Source of the DNA: CAZUVM01 sp964623885 | GTDB taxonomy: Bacteria; Verrucomicrobiota; Verrucomicrobiia; Limisphaerales; UBA8199 | NCBI GenBank assembly: GCA_964623885.1 | Contig: CAZUVM010000069.1 | Span: 1-33,469, forward strand | Direction: 5' to 3' | Length of the DNA stretch: 33,469 bases | In this document: positions 15,628 to 24,675 of the stretch, in pieces | How the letters are laid out: every line of letters begins with the position of its first letter | Numbering within the stretch: the stretch's first letter is position 1 | Notes under the pieces: generated by a model | The model's input: only the letters and a program-made list of their open reading frames with translations | Told to the model about the DNA's origin: nothing | Databases searched by the model: none | Translations under genes and position numbers: made by a program

Positions 15628-18324
15628 TTAGCGCCCGTGTTCCGAAACCAAGTTGTGCAGTTGGAGATTGAATTCATCGGCTGCCAACAGGCTTTCGAGT
15701 GTCAGATGCATGCGGTACCGCCAGTAGTGCGTGGGATCGGCTGGCACGTTGATGCGTTCCTCATCGGGATTGGCGCGTCGCATCTGCATGTCCATACCCA
15801 GCAGATCCTGTAACTGAAAAATGCTCCACATGGCCGGTGAAGCGAGGTGCTGGATGATCACCGCACGGTTGATCTCCGGGGCGCATTCCGTCGGAGCAAC
15901 GCCAGGTTCGCCCAGTTCCTGGTTGTAAAACCGCTGCGTAACTGGAAAGTCCTCCTTCCACCACCCGCGAATTGTGCTCATGTCATGTGTGGATGGTGTT
16001 ACCACACTCAGATAGGGCGCGTCTTGAGGCCTTGAGAATTGCTGGTTAAGCCGCTTGGGCATGCGCTGAACTTCGAGGCTTAGCAATCCCAATTGTTTCA
16101 TCACTTCGGGGACGCAAGCCGGCACCATCCCAAGATCCTCGCCGCACACCAGCATGTTGGTCGCCCGCTTCAGCGCCGGCAACTTCTGCAGGCCTTCTTT
16201 GCGCCAGAACTCTTCCTGGCGCCGATAAAAATAATCAACGTACAGGTCCTTAAGACGGACCTGGGTTTCGCCGTCCAGGTCACTAAAAGAACTGGTGCTT
16301 TCAATTGCGAACCGGAAATGGAACTGCTGCGGATCCGCAGTTTCGAGCAGAAGGACGTTGCTGATTAGGTCGTAAAGCCCGATCTTGAGTGCGCGGTTAG
16401 CTTCGTTGCCCTCTAAACCGGCAAAGTGGGCCTCGACTTGGCGCTGCGTACAGAACTCCGGCTTGAGGGCGTACTTGCCGTCACCGATCGCCACTAGAAA
16501 ACTTCGTATGACATCACCTTCGGTAGCACCGAAGCGCTCCTGCAGGATTGCGTCAGTGATATAGGGCTTTAGGTAACGGCCATAATCGAAATGGATTCTG
16601 CGCGCCGCAAATTCAGCAACCGTCACGGGCAAGGCAGGGATGAAATAGCCTAAAATGCCTTCGACGGCGGAAAGGGGAATGCTCCAGATCCGGAAGAATC
16701 CAAGAACATGATCGATTCGGAACGCGTCGAAATAGTGGCCCATTTGCTCAAAGCGTTGTTTCCACCACCGATAGCCATCCGCCTTCATCCGAGGCCAGTT
16801 GTAGGTCGGAAAACTCCAATTCTGACCCTTGTCGGAGAACGGGTCCGGAGGAGCACCGGCCTGCATTTCCATGTGATACTGTTCGGGTTCCTGCCAGGCG
16901 TCCACGCTGTGCCGATACACCCCAATGGGAATGTCCCCCTTCAAGATCACGCCATTTGTGTGCGCATATTCAGCCGCTTCTTTGAGCTGCAAATGAAGGT
17001 GGAATTGTACGAAATAGTAAAACCCCATCGCCTCCGCAGCGGATGAATTCTCCACCGCCAGCCCCGCAATCTCCCCCGCATTAAAGCACCGGAAAGCCGG
17101 CCACCGAGTGAAATCGGACGTCCCAAAGTGATCGCGCAGGTGACAAAACGCCGCGTATGGCACCAGCCAATGTCGGTTGAGGTCGAAAAAGCGACGATAA
17201 GCTGGATCCGCAAATGTCTTTTGCTTCTGGGCGGAGTATAGCTTGCGCAGTAATGGCAGCTTAGCCGACAAAACCCCCTCGTAATCAACCGATGCCGCCG
17301 CATTCAGTCGTTGCCGTTCCGCTTCGGCGGCCTCGACGAGCTTTTGGTTCCGGGCATTGGCGACGCGGCTGACATTGGCGTAAAGCGGGTGCAGTGCAAA
17401 CGCCGAGATGCCGGAATAAGGATAAGAATCACGCCACGAATTTGTGGCGGTGGTATCATTCACCGGCAGGATTTGAATGACCTTCAATCCGGTGCGACGG
17501 CACCAATCCACAAGCAGCTTAAGATCGGTAAACTCACCGATCCCGAAGCTCTTTTCGCTGCGCAGGCTGAACATCGGAATGGCTACACCGGCGCCTTTCC
17601 ATGGTTTCGTGGGCAAGACGGCAAAGCCATCGTTTACGATGACCAACGTGTTCTCAGCTCCGCTCGCCGTCAGTGCACGATTGTTACCTTCCTCATAGCG
17701 AACGAACGCCTTTCGCGCGATATCGTAAACGCCGTATTTGTAGAAAAGCGGGAAGGCTTCGTGCGTAAGGTCCAGTTTGACGTGCAGCCACTCTTCGCCC
17801 GGCAAACGGTTCAGGAGTAGAGGTGATTTCGTATCCCAATTACCAAGCGTCTTTACGCTTCCAAGAAGACAGAGTGTCTCGCCGAATCCCAGCAGCGGCG
17901 CTTTGACTCGGAACTCGTGAGTGACCCTGGCCGACGGCGGCACAGGAACCTCTGTGAAATTCCCTTTCAGCAGCACTTGCTGGAAGGGTTCAGTATAAAA
18001 AACGTTCTCGGGTGCGCCGGCGTCATTCCAGGAATCGAAGACCAGCAACTCAGCAACTCCCGGCTCGGACAAGTTGAGCGCGCGGTCGTTGCCTTTATCT
18101 TCAGCCATCGAGCCATCGCTCTGCCGCAAGATGTAACGGTAGGAGATTCGCGCGTCGCCTGTGGTGACCGGCAGATCGATCGTGGCAGTCCAAAACTGCT
18201 GATCTAAAAACTCGAGCGGAATTGCACGCGACGCCTCATCATTTCCCAGCAAGGGATGGCTGCCACAAATCCAGAGCGACTGGCCGTACTCGGTATGAAA
18301 CCGTAATTGAAAGGTGATTCGCAT
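15628..18324 (-). CDS. malQ: DPE2-type 4-alpha-glucanotransferase (GH77) with two CBM20 domains
   Basis: This 898-residue protein starts with two starch-binding CBM20 domains (about 1-95 and 125-225; the second contains GETLCLLGSVKTLGNW), followed by the GH77 catalytic region. Catalytic residues are Asp538 (AFRIDHVLGF, nucleophile), Glu729 (VCGEDLGMVP, general acid) and Asp781 (PSTHDMSTIRGWW). Two CBM20 domains before GH77 is the layout of plant cytosolic DPE2, whose substrates are maltose and glycogen-like polymers. It transfers glucan segments and releases glucose. It is divergent from the MFS gene over about 135 bp, and GH13 and the transporter make a maltodextrin group with it. Cytoplasmic: no signal peptide. 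Confidence 0.93.
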   Translation of the reverse strand: MRITFQLRFHTEYGQSLWICGSHPLLGNDEASRAIPLEFLDQQFWTATIDLPVTTGDARISYRYILRQSDGSMAEDKGNDRALNLSEPGVAELLVFDSWNDAGAPENVFYTEPFQQVLLKGNFTEVPVPPSARVTHEFRVKAPLLGFGETLCLLGSVKTLGNWDTKSPLLLNRLPGEEWLHVKLDLTHEAFPLFYKYGVYDIARKAFVRYEEGNNRALTASGAENTLVIVNDGFAVLPTKPWKGAGVAIPMFSLRSEKSFGIGEFTDLKLLVDWCRRTGLKVIQILPVNDTTATNSWRDSYPYSGISAFALHPLYANVSRVANARNQKLVEAAEAERQRLNAAASVDYEGVLSAKLPLLRKLYSAQKQKTFADPAYRRFFDLNRHWLVPYAAFCHLRDHFGTSDFTRWPAFRCFNAGEIAGLAVENSSAAEAMGFYYFVQFHLHLQLKEAAEYAHTNGVILKGDIPIGVYRHSVDAWQEPEQYHMEMQAGAPPDPFSDKGQNWSFPTYNWPRMKADGYRWWKQRFEQMGHYFDAFRIDHVLGFFRIWSIPLSAVEGILGYFIPALPVTVAEFAARRIHFDYGRYLKPYITDAILQERFGATEGDVIRSFLVAIGDGKYALKPEFCTQRQVEAHFAGLEGNEANRALKIGLYDLISNVLLLETADPQQFHFRFAIESTSSFSDLDGETQVRLKDLYVDYFYRRQEEFWRKEGLQKLPALKRATNMLVCGEDLGMVPACVPEVMKQLGLLSLEVQRMPKRLNQQFSRPQDAPYLSVVTPSTHDMSTIRGWWKEDFPVTQRFYNQELGEPGVAPTECAPEINRAVIIQHLASPAMWSIFQLQDLLGMDMQMRRANPDEERINVPADPTHYWRYRMHLTLESLLAADEFNLQLHNLVSEHGR

Positions 18325-18459
18325 CGGTTCAGCGATTCGCGCCTGAATTTACCGGGATGGCGACGGAAGTCCATTCTGCAGTCCGTGAATCGGGGCTTTG
18401 ACAAATGGCTTGCGCCGGTCTGCAAACAATGGTGCAGTGAAGTCGCAGCAAATTCCGCT

Positions 18460-20211
18460 ATGCAAAAGCCGCGTCTGAGCTTCTGGCAAATCTGGAACAT
18501 GAGTTTTGGGTTCCTGGGGATTCAATTCGGTTGGGGATTACAGATGGCCAACATGAGCGCCATCTACACATATTTGGGAGCCAAGGAATCCGAACTAGCA
18601 GTACTCTGGCTGGCGGCGCCGCTGACGGGTCTAATTGTTCAGCCAATCATCGGTTATTTCAGTGACCGCACCTGGGGCACGCTCGGCCGCCGTCGGCCAT
18701 ACTTCCTGACCGGTGCGATCCTCGCCAGCCTGGCGCTCATCGCCATGCCCAATTCGAGCAAGGTTTGGATGGCCGCGGGTTTGTTGTGGATCCTTGACGC
18801 GAGCGTCAATGTTAGCATGGAGCCCTTTCGAGCGTTTGTGGGTGACCTGTTGCCAACTGAGCAACGCAAGAGCGGCTTTGCTATGCAGAGCCTGCTGATA
18901 GGGCTGGGTGCCGTGCTGTCCTCAGCGCTGCCTTACGTCCTGACACAGGGCTTTGGGATGAGCAATGAGGCGACGGTCAGAAGTCCCATCCCGCCCGCGG
19001 TAGCGCTGGCGTTCTATATCGGTTCAGCCGTGTTCTTTGTGGCTGTTCTCTATACGGTTCTGACTACAAAGGAGTATCCTCCCGAGGATCCCGCAGCGTT
19101 GGAGAGATCAAAGCGCGAGTCCGCTGGGGCGAGCCGTGCCTTTCGGGAAATCGTGGCAGGAATCGGCTCTATGCCCAGGACCATGCGGCAGCTTGCCATT
19201 GTGCAGTTCTTTACTTGGTTTGCTCTGTTCTGCATGTGGCTCTACTTCGTCCCGGCGGTCGCGACCGGGGTTTTTCATGGGCAGACACTCGGGATTCGCA
19301 GTCCCTCTGTTAAGAGCCAGGTCGAAAGCGATTCAGGCGAAGTCTATACGGCCGAAGCGGCAGCCGTGGCCAGAGCCTACGAGACACGCAAGAAGGAGCT
19401 CGCGCAACAAGCGGAGAGCCAGGTTGGTCAAAAGCCCTGGTACGATCCGATTCTGCAAATGCTAGGGCTAAAGCCGGCAGCACCCGACCCAGGAGAACGA
19501 ATTGACCAAACCGAGCTTGCGGCATTGATCGTGGGCTCAATGAAGTCGCCAGGCCAATTCAGCAAAGAGGAGGCTGAGAGCCCATTGGTCCAGAGTATTG
19601 CCGCAGCCCTGATGCAGCATAAAGGCACCTCGCCAGAAATGGTGCAACCAGCCGCTGAGGAAATTCACGGGGAATTAGTTGCCGCGCGAAATTACCAACG
19701 GGGAGCCGCCTGGGGCGGGGTGTGTTTCTCTGCCTATAACGGTACCGCGTTCGTTTTTGCTTTCGCGCTGCTCGCGCTTGTCCGACGTTTCTCGGCGCGG
19801 TCTATTCATCGTGTGTGCCTGCTATGCGGCGGAGGTGGGCTAGCCCTGGCGGTCTTTTTGCCCCATCAACATCTGCTCATCATCTCCATGCTGCTGGTTG
19901 GCGTCGCCTGGGCAAGCATCCTGTCCATGCCGTACGCGATGCTGTCGAACGCCATCCCCGCCTCAAAAATGGGCTTCTACATGGGTGTGTTCAACTTTTT
20001 CATCGTGATCCCGCAGATCATGGCGTCACTTGGCCTCGGGATACTCATGAAGTCCATGCTAGGTAACAATCCAATGAATGCGGTGCTACTGGGCGGCTGT
20101 TCTTTCATCGTTGCCGGCGCGTGCGTTACCTTGGTGTCAAAAGAGGTCGATACTTTTGACGAGCCGCGGTCTAGCGAACCGGCAAACCAACCTGAGGTCC
20201 AGAAGGTGTAA
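18460..20211 (+). CDS. MFS sugar transporter (SLC45/GPH-like) with a large hydrophilic insertion
   Basis: This 583-residue protein has about 12 membrane segments and the family signature FSDRTWGTLGRRRPYF near residues 67-82. By resemblance it is a sugar:cation symporter; its neighbours suggest maltose or maltodextrin. Ordinary members are about 440 residues. The excess lies between transmembrane segments 7 and 8: a hydrophilic, helical stretch of about 135 residues (roughly 275-410) including RAYETRKKELAQQAES. I chose ATG 18460 (MQKPRLSFWQIWNMSFGF) because it begins the first helix; the frame is open upstream to 18307, overlapping the glucanotransferase gene, and that extension is not membrane-like. 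Confidence 0.85.
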   Translation: MQKPRLSFWQIWNMSFGFLGIQFGWGLQMANMSAIYTYLGAKESELAVLWLAAPLTGLIVQPIIGYFSDRTWGTLGRRRPYFLTGAILASLALIAMPNSSKVWMAAGLLWILDASVNVSMEPFRAFVGDLLPTEQRKSGFAMQSLLIGLGAVLSSALPYVLTQGFGMSNEATVRSPIPPAVALAFYIGSAVFFVAVLYTVLTTKEYPPEDPAALERSKRESAGASRAFREIVAGIGSMPRTMRQLAIVQFFTWFALFCMWLYFVPAVATGVFHGQTLGIRSPSVKSQVESDSGEVYTAEAAAVARAYETRKKELAQQAESQVGQKPWYDPILQMLGLKPAAPDPGERIDQTELAALIVGSMKSPGQFSKEEAESPLVQSIAAALMQHKGTSPEMVQPAAEEIHGELVAARNYQRGAAWGGVCFSAYNGTAFVFAFALLALVRRFSARSIHRVCLLCGGGGLALAVFLPHQHLLIISMLLVGVAWASILSMPYAMLSNAIPASKMGFYMGVFNFFIVIPQIMASLGLGILMKSMLGNNPMNAVLLGGCSFIVAGACVTLVSKEVDTFDEPRSSEPANQPEVQKV

Positions 20212-20240
20212 CTGGGCGCGCCTTCGAACGACCATTGCCG

Positions 20241-21626
20241 CTACTTCACCGCACGGTGATAAATGCGCCACTCGAATCCGGCGAGACGAAAGGAAGGGAA
20301 TCCTGATTCCGGACAAGGCGGCATCCCGGTGATCGCGATTGGCTTAAATTCCGGCTCATGCGTTACCTCCACCGACCCAGTTTGCGGGCGGTTGGAAAAA
20401 TTGACCAGCACCACGAATTCGTCGTTTGCGTCCTGTCGCATGAAACTGACCAAATCGTTTTCGTTCGAATTATGCAGCCAGTTTACGCGATCGTTGCAGA
20501 AGGCAGGGTAATGGCGTCGCAGCTTGATCAGGGCGCGATAGATCTCGCGCAATTGGGGGCGTTCTTTCGGGTGCCAAAATATCGGCAGTTTTTCGAACAG
20601 GGCGGGGTCGCCAGATTCCGTCGCGTCCCCGACCTCCATGCCATTGTAGAGCAGGGGAACACCGTCGAGTGTGAACATCAAAGCCGAAGCCGCCAGCGCG
20701 CCTTTGACGCCAAAGCGTGAAACGGCTCGGGCTTCGTCGTGGTTATCGGACATCCGCATGTGCATCGAACCGGCTGGAAATTCTCGCCTGCTTTCCTCCC
20801 ATGAACGCCGTAGCTCCGTGGCCGGTGCTCCATTCAGCAGGACCTTGTTCAATGCAGCGTGAAGCGGCCAGGAGTAATCCGCATCAAACGCCTTCACGAG
20901 CAGGTCGGGTTTGCTGGCTTCGGCGAGCAGAAAGAAATCGGCTTTAACCTTGGTCAGTTCTGTGCGCGCTTCCTCCCAAAAACCGGCCGGCACCATGTGC
21001 GCCACGTCGCATCGGAATCCGTCCAGGTCGAAGGTGGCTGGATCGAGCCAATGTTTCAGCATAGCGATCATGTACGTGCGCAGTTGCGGGTTCGCATAGT
21101 TAAGTCCGGCGACATCCGTCCATTCCGGCACAGGCGGAATGATGTTCCCTTTCGCGTCCTGCTTGTAAAATTCCGGGTGCGCCATCATCACACTGTCCCA
21201 CGCCGTATGATTTGCCACGATGTCGATGATGACCTTCATGTCGCGCCGGTGTGCTTCCTTTACCAGTCGCTTTAAGTCCGCTTCGGTGCCGTAGTCGGGG
21301 TTGATCGCGTAGTAATCGCGCACCGCATAAGGGCTGCCCAATGTGCCCTTGCGCATTTTCTCGCCGATGGGGTGAATCGGCATCAGCCAAACGATGTTTA
21401 CTCCCAAATCCTTCAGTTCATCCAATCGCTCTGTCACGCCGTTGAAATTACCGGCTGGTGAGAAATCGCGCGGGAAGACCTCATAAATCAGCCCCTGGCG
21501 AACCCAAGCCGGAACCGTGCGCGCGGTTGGGCGTGCCTGTTCCTGGGCTTCCACGGCCCCGGTAAAAATCACCAACAGCAGGCGCAGCGCCGAATCGAAT
21601 TGTCGACGGAGGAATAAGTTCTTCAT
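20241..21626 (-). CDS. Exported alpha-amylase-family glycosidase, GH13
   Basis: This 461-residue enzyme has a signal peptide ending near VEAQEQ (about residue 28), then the GH13 barrel. Conserved regions: DIVANHTAWDS, DGFRCDVAH with nucleophile Asp207, LLAEAS with acid Glu236, and MSDNHDEAR with Asp297. These are the three expected catalytic residues. A short C-terminal beta domain follows (VVLVNFSNRPQTG). It should cut alpha-1,4-glucans in the periplasm or outside, feeding the adjacent transporter. The gene converges on the MFS gene with 29 bp between stops. Exact specificity (amylase, neopullulanase or maltogenic) cannot be read from the sequence. Confidence 0.92.
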   Translation of the reverse strand: MKNLFLRRQFDSALRLLLVIFTGAVEAQEQARPTARTVPAWVRQGLIYEVFPRDFSPAGNFNGVTERLDELKDLGVNIVWLMPIHPIGEKMRKGTLGSPYAVRDYYAINPDYGTEADLKRLVKEAHRRDMKVIIDIVANHTAWDSVMMAHPEFYKQDAKGNIIPPVPEWTDVAGLNYANPQLRTYMIAMLKHWLDPATFDLDGFRCDVAHMVPAGFWEEARTELTKVKADFFLLAEASKPDLLVKAFDADYSWPLHAALNKVLLNGAPATELRRSWEESRREFPAGSMHMRMSDNHDEARAVSRFGVKGALAASALMFTLDGVPLLYNGMEVGDATESGDPALFEKLPIFWHPKERPQLREIYRALIKLRRHYPAFCNDRVNWLHNSNENDLVSFMRQDANDEFVVLVNFSNRPQTGSVEVTHEPEFKPIAITGMPPCPESGFPSFRLAGFEWRIYHRAVK

Positions 21627-21699
21627 AGCGCTATGGCGCGAAGATTAAGCGGTACGCACACGCCCCACGTCAACTCTTTCCGAGGGAATTTGAACCAGA

Positions 21700-23118
21700 T
21701 CACGCCGCCACCGGCGCGGAGGCAAAATGCTGCTGTCTCGGATCCGTGGCCGAAATGATAGCGCTGACTGATTTCTGGTTGAAACCTTTGAACCCGGCGT
21801 GCCTTTGCAAGTTTTCCAGATGGCTGCCCAGCGCGCCTTCCGCCAGGAACTTCTCATACTGTTCTTGGGTGATCAGGCCGGCGTCCAATAGGCGCTGGAG
21901 GCGTTCGCGCCGCACCGGCCAGCGCTCACCTTGGGTAAATGCCTGGCGCAGGAAACTGAAATCCGAGAACGGCTTCATCGTCTCGATTCCGTCTCGTTTC
22001 AATTGCTCTCGCAGCAAGTCAAAATCAAAGCGGGCCTCGAGATGGTGCATCCCCGCTTCCAGAAAGCTCTCGCCATGCAGCCCGACCCACAAGCCGACGG
22101 TACCCAATCGTGAAACCGGAGTTAGACGCGTCGTCGAAAAATCAATCTGCGTTTCGTCCGGCATCAGGTCCACGTCAGCAAATACAACGATGCCGGTAAT
22201 TGCCTGCTCCAGAATCTGCGCACCCCAGCCGGCTTCCGCGCCGGCGTAATAGCGTTCGCGTTTCACGAATCCGAGTCGCAGAAGGAATTCGATCAGTTCG
22301 ACAAAATGTTGGCGGGAACACCGGAACGTGTGGTGATCGTGATTACCCCAACCGAGCCCCAATCGATCCTGGCGAAACTTCTGCAGCCGCGCGGCCTGGT
22401 TGCGGAGCTCCCAGTAAACTCGTTCTCCCTCAAAAAACAAATGGCAAGCCACATCCGGCCCGACCAATTCGAGCACGCGCTTCTGAATTTTGTTGGCAAC
22501 TCTAAAACCCGAATCATCATCCGCGTGCAGACGCGGCCTTGTACGAATTAATTCGGCGGCCTCGAACCGCGCTTTAAGCTCGGCAGCCGCAAGGGCGGCC
22601 GGGACAAAACCGCGATAGCCCCGACGTTCCACCGCTTCCAATTGTGTTCCATTTTCGCAGCACACGACGACACGTCGATACCGTGACCAGGGTTCGCCCT
22701 CTGGCTTCGCCGTCAGATTATGGCTGGCCACGAAATCCGCCACAAATTCAGGTCGAAGCGAAATGGTCATCGAAATCCGATCCGCCATTGGGCGAAGCAG
22801 GATGCGGGGCAGGGTGGCTCGAGGATGCTCGAGCACGAGCTCGCCTCCGGGGGTGTCGGCGGTTTTATCGATGGTGAATCCCGCCGCGCGGACTCTTGGC
22901 TCTTCATCGACTGGCAGGACGATATGATCAATCCATTCGAAGAAGTCCGTTGCGGTTTCAGCCTCCATCCGCCGCCTCAATTCCCGCGCAAACTCGTTCC
23001 GTTCCAGGAACACTTCCAAACGGTCCCTCAAAAACTGCTCCGCATCCGAAGCGAGCGGCCAATCAAAGGCTGCCTGGCCGGTGTGTGGCGATTTGAAGTC
23101 CAGCGTTGAGTCGGCCAT
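21700..23118 (-). CDS. Conserved-looking hypothetical protein with two VOC-like segments, 472 aa
   Basis: I do not recognise the family with certainty. The 472-residue cytoplasmic protein (no signal peptide, no membrane helix) has two stretches that resemble vicinal oxygen chelate modules: EWIDHIVLPVDEEP (61-74, His65) with GGELVLEHP (91-99, Glu97), and GNHDHHTFRCSRQHF (258-272, His260/His262/His263) with GWGAQILEQ (297-305, Glu304). A His near the start and a Glu near the end of each module is the usual metal-ligand pattern of this fold. A distant link to the DUF1338 (HglS) group is possible but not shown. The last 100 residues are helical. It is read from its own start at 23118 and lies 73 bp from the GH13 start on the same strand. 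Confidence 0.7.
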   Translation of the reverse strand: MADSTLDFKSPHTGQAAFDWPLASDAEQFLRDRLEVFLERNEFARELRRRMEAETATDFFEWIDHIVLPVDEEPRVRAAGFTIDKTADTPGGELVLEHPRATLPRILLRPMADRISMTISLRPEFVADFVASHNLTAKPEGEPWSRYRRVVVCCENGTQLEAVERRGYRGFVPAALAAAELKARFEAAELIRTRPRLHADDDSGFRVANKIQKRVLELVGPDVACHLFFEGERVYWELRNQAARLQKFRQDRLGLGWGNHDHHTFRCSRQHFVELIEFLLRLGFVKRERYYAGAEAGWGAQILEQAITGIVVFADVDLMPDETQIDFSTTRLTPVSRLGTVGLWVGLHGESFLEAGMHHLEARFDFDLLREQLKRDGIETMKPFSDFSFLRQAFTQGERWPVRRERLQRLLDAGLITQEQYEKFLAEGALGSHLENLQRHAGFKGFNQKSVSAIISATDPRQQHFASAPVAA

Positions 23119-23198
23119 AGGTCTTCGAGTGAAAATAAGCTAAGCCTCCGTGGTTTGCATGGCTTATTTGTCGTTCGCGGCGAACGTGCGCCGCTCCT

Positions 23199-23321
23199 GT
23201 AGTGCAGGCCTCCGAGCCTGCTGTATCGCCGACCTCCGAGTCGGCGAGGGATTGGGTCAGAAGCATCTGCTACTGGTTTTCGCAAGCTAGGAAGCCTGCG
23301 AAATGGCAGGCTCGGCGCCAC
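23199..23321 (+). repeat. Four-hairpin dispersed element, copy 4 (degraded right end)
   Basis: About 123 bp in direct orientation. The left half is intact (GTAGTG, GCAGGC hairpin, TGTATC, GCCGAC hairpin). In the right half the third hairpin has a mismatched stem (GCAAGC against GCCTGC), the spacer is AAAT-like rather than GATACA, and the outer hairpin has lost about 7 nt, so it cannot fold. It sits between the 5' end of the VOC-like gene and the 3' end of the RidA-like gene. Confidence 0.8.
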
Positions 23322-23361
23322 GTCCCAAGGTCTGAAATATCCAGGTGCGGCGACGGAACTC

Positions 23362-24534
23362 TCAGGAATTCCCGCCGTTGCCAGATTTGGGCGCTTGATG
23401 GGGCAGGGCGGCCTCACCTTCGAATTCAAACAGCAAATCGTCACGGCAAATATCGCACTTGGCCGGTATCGCAAGCAGGGAGTGCAGGTCGCGAGTGGCG
23501 CACCATTCCCCGAAAACCCAAGCATCTCTGATATGCTTGAAATAAGCGGTGGCACGGGTCAAATCTCGCAGCGACCCGCCGCGCGACTGCACAATGGCGT
23601 CAACGACGCGCATGGTCTCTTCCACCTGCCGGTGCACATCATTCTTCCACACGGTTTCTCCATGCAAGGCGATGCTCGCCGTGCCCGATAGCAACAATCG
23701 GCGCCCAACTGCGCAGGGATATTCTACAGCGCGGCTGAAGGAACTGCCGTAGGCCGGGGCGGGACACTGCAGAGGGGAGGCGATTTCTCTGGCGCCTGCG
23801 GATGGATGCCCCGGCTGCATGCTCCAAGCGGCCAAAGTTAAGGCGGCCCCCGCGGGATTGCGCGCGCCGACGCCCGTGCTCGCGGGAAGCGAATGGGTGC
23901 GGAATTTGATTCCCGAATAAACTTCTGCACGCGCCTGGTTGAATTGTTTGTACCAGCCCAGAATGTCGTCCAGGAAGAACCACGTGCGCGTTGTGTCAGC
24001 GATCGAGAAACCCGCTTGCGCCAGTGCCCCATCTAACAACTCCAGTGCTTGCTTCGTCTGGTCTGGGCGCGAGGCATACTTTTGCACCGGCAACAACCCC
24101 CCGATCAGGCAATGTTTCATGGCGCCGTCCACGAATACGGACCCCACGCTTTGCCCATCCAATTGGATCCGCTCAACGGCACCGTCTTCGAGGCCAAGCA
24201 CTTGGATTCCCGCAACTGGATTGCTATCGCACGCGGCGCCTTCCACCCAGGTTACCGGCCAGCAAACGTCTCCCAAAGTTCGCCACATCGTGTCAGCTGC
24301 TACCGCGCTGATGCCCGGACAACCATAGATGAACATATGGACTATGGTCGCCCCGTCCAGAAGGACTGACAGCCGAGCAAATACAGCCGAAAGAGCCTCG
24401 CCCGGCCTGGGCGTAATTGTTGCCGATACCTGACGTCCAAACGTGCTTTTCCACTCATCGCTCGCCTTGGACGTCTTTGGCGTTGGCGGGTTTTTAGGCG
24501 TTCGCGAAGAAAACCCAGGAAGAACCAATAACAT
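23362..24534 (-). CDS. RidA/YjgF-fold protein resembling FkbO/Hyg5-type chorismatases
   Basis: This 390-residue protein ends in a RidA-like domain: LLLSGTASIALHGETVW, QVEETMRVVDAIVQS and CRDDLLFEFEGEA. A second, degenerate module lies in front (LIGGLLPVQKY...TWFFLDDILGWYKQFNQAR...SGIKFRTHSLPASTGVGA). That two-module layout and the phrases FNxxR and SGTASI resemble FkbO/Hyg5 chorismatases, which cleave chorismate to hydroxybenzoate or dihydroxybenzoate products. Plain RidA-like enamine deaminases are 130 residues, so this is not one. I chose ATG 24534; a GTG immediately before it would add one residue. No aromatic biosynthesis genes flank it, so a chorismate substrate is inference. Confidence 0.78.
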   Translation of the reverse strand: MLLVLPGFSSRTPKNPPTPKTSKASDEWKSTFGRQVSATITPRPGEALSAVFARLSVLLDGATIVHMFIYGCPGISAVAADTMWRTLGDVCWPVTWVEGAACDSNPVAGIQVLGLEDGAVERIQLDGQSVGSVFVDGAMKHCLIGGLLPVQKYASRPDQTKQALELLDGALAQAGFSIADTTRTWFFLDDILGWYKQFNQARAEVYSGIKFRTHSLPASTGVGARNPAGAALTLAAWSMQPGHPSAGAREIASPLQCPAPAYGSSFSRAVEYPCAVGRRLLLSGTASIALHGETVWKNDVHRQVEETMRVVDAIVQSRGGSLRDLTRATAYFKHIRDAWVFGEWCATRDLHSLLAIPAKCDICRDDLLFEFEGEAALPHQAPKSGNGGNS

Positions 24535-24675
24535 CACATCTCTTGACGTTAGCGCGGCAGCTCGGGTTACAAGCGCTGCTGTTTCATCACTTAGACAGAA
24601 TTTGCCATTAGAATGCCAAAATCTGAGCCTATTTTGTTGAATCCTGCCTGGCCGCAGCCCCGTCTGCTCCTATGG

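Noticed and set aside
6441..23321. CRISPR-like reading of the repeats
   Set aside because: The copies are kilobases apart with no regular short spacers and no cas genes.
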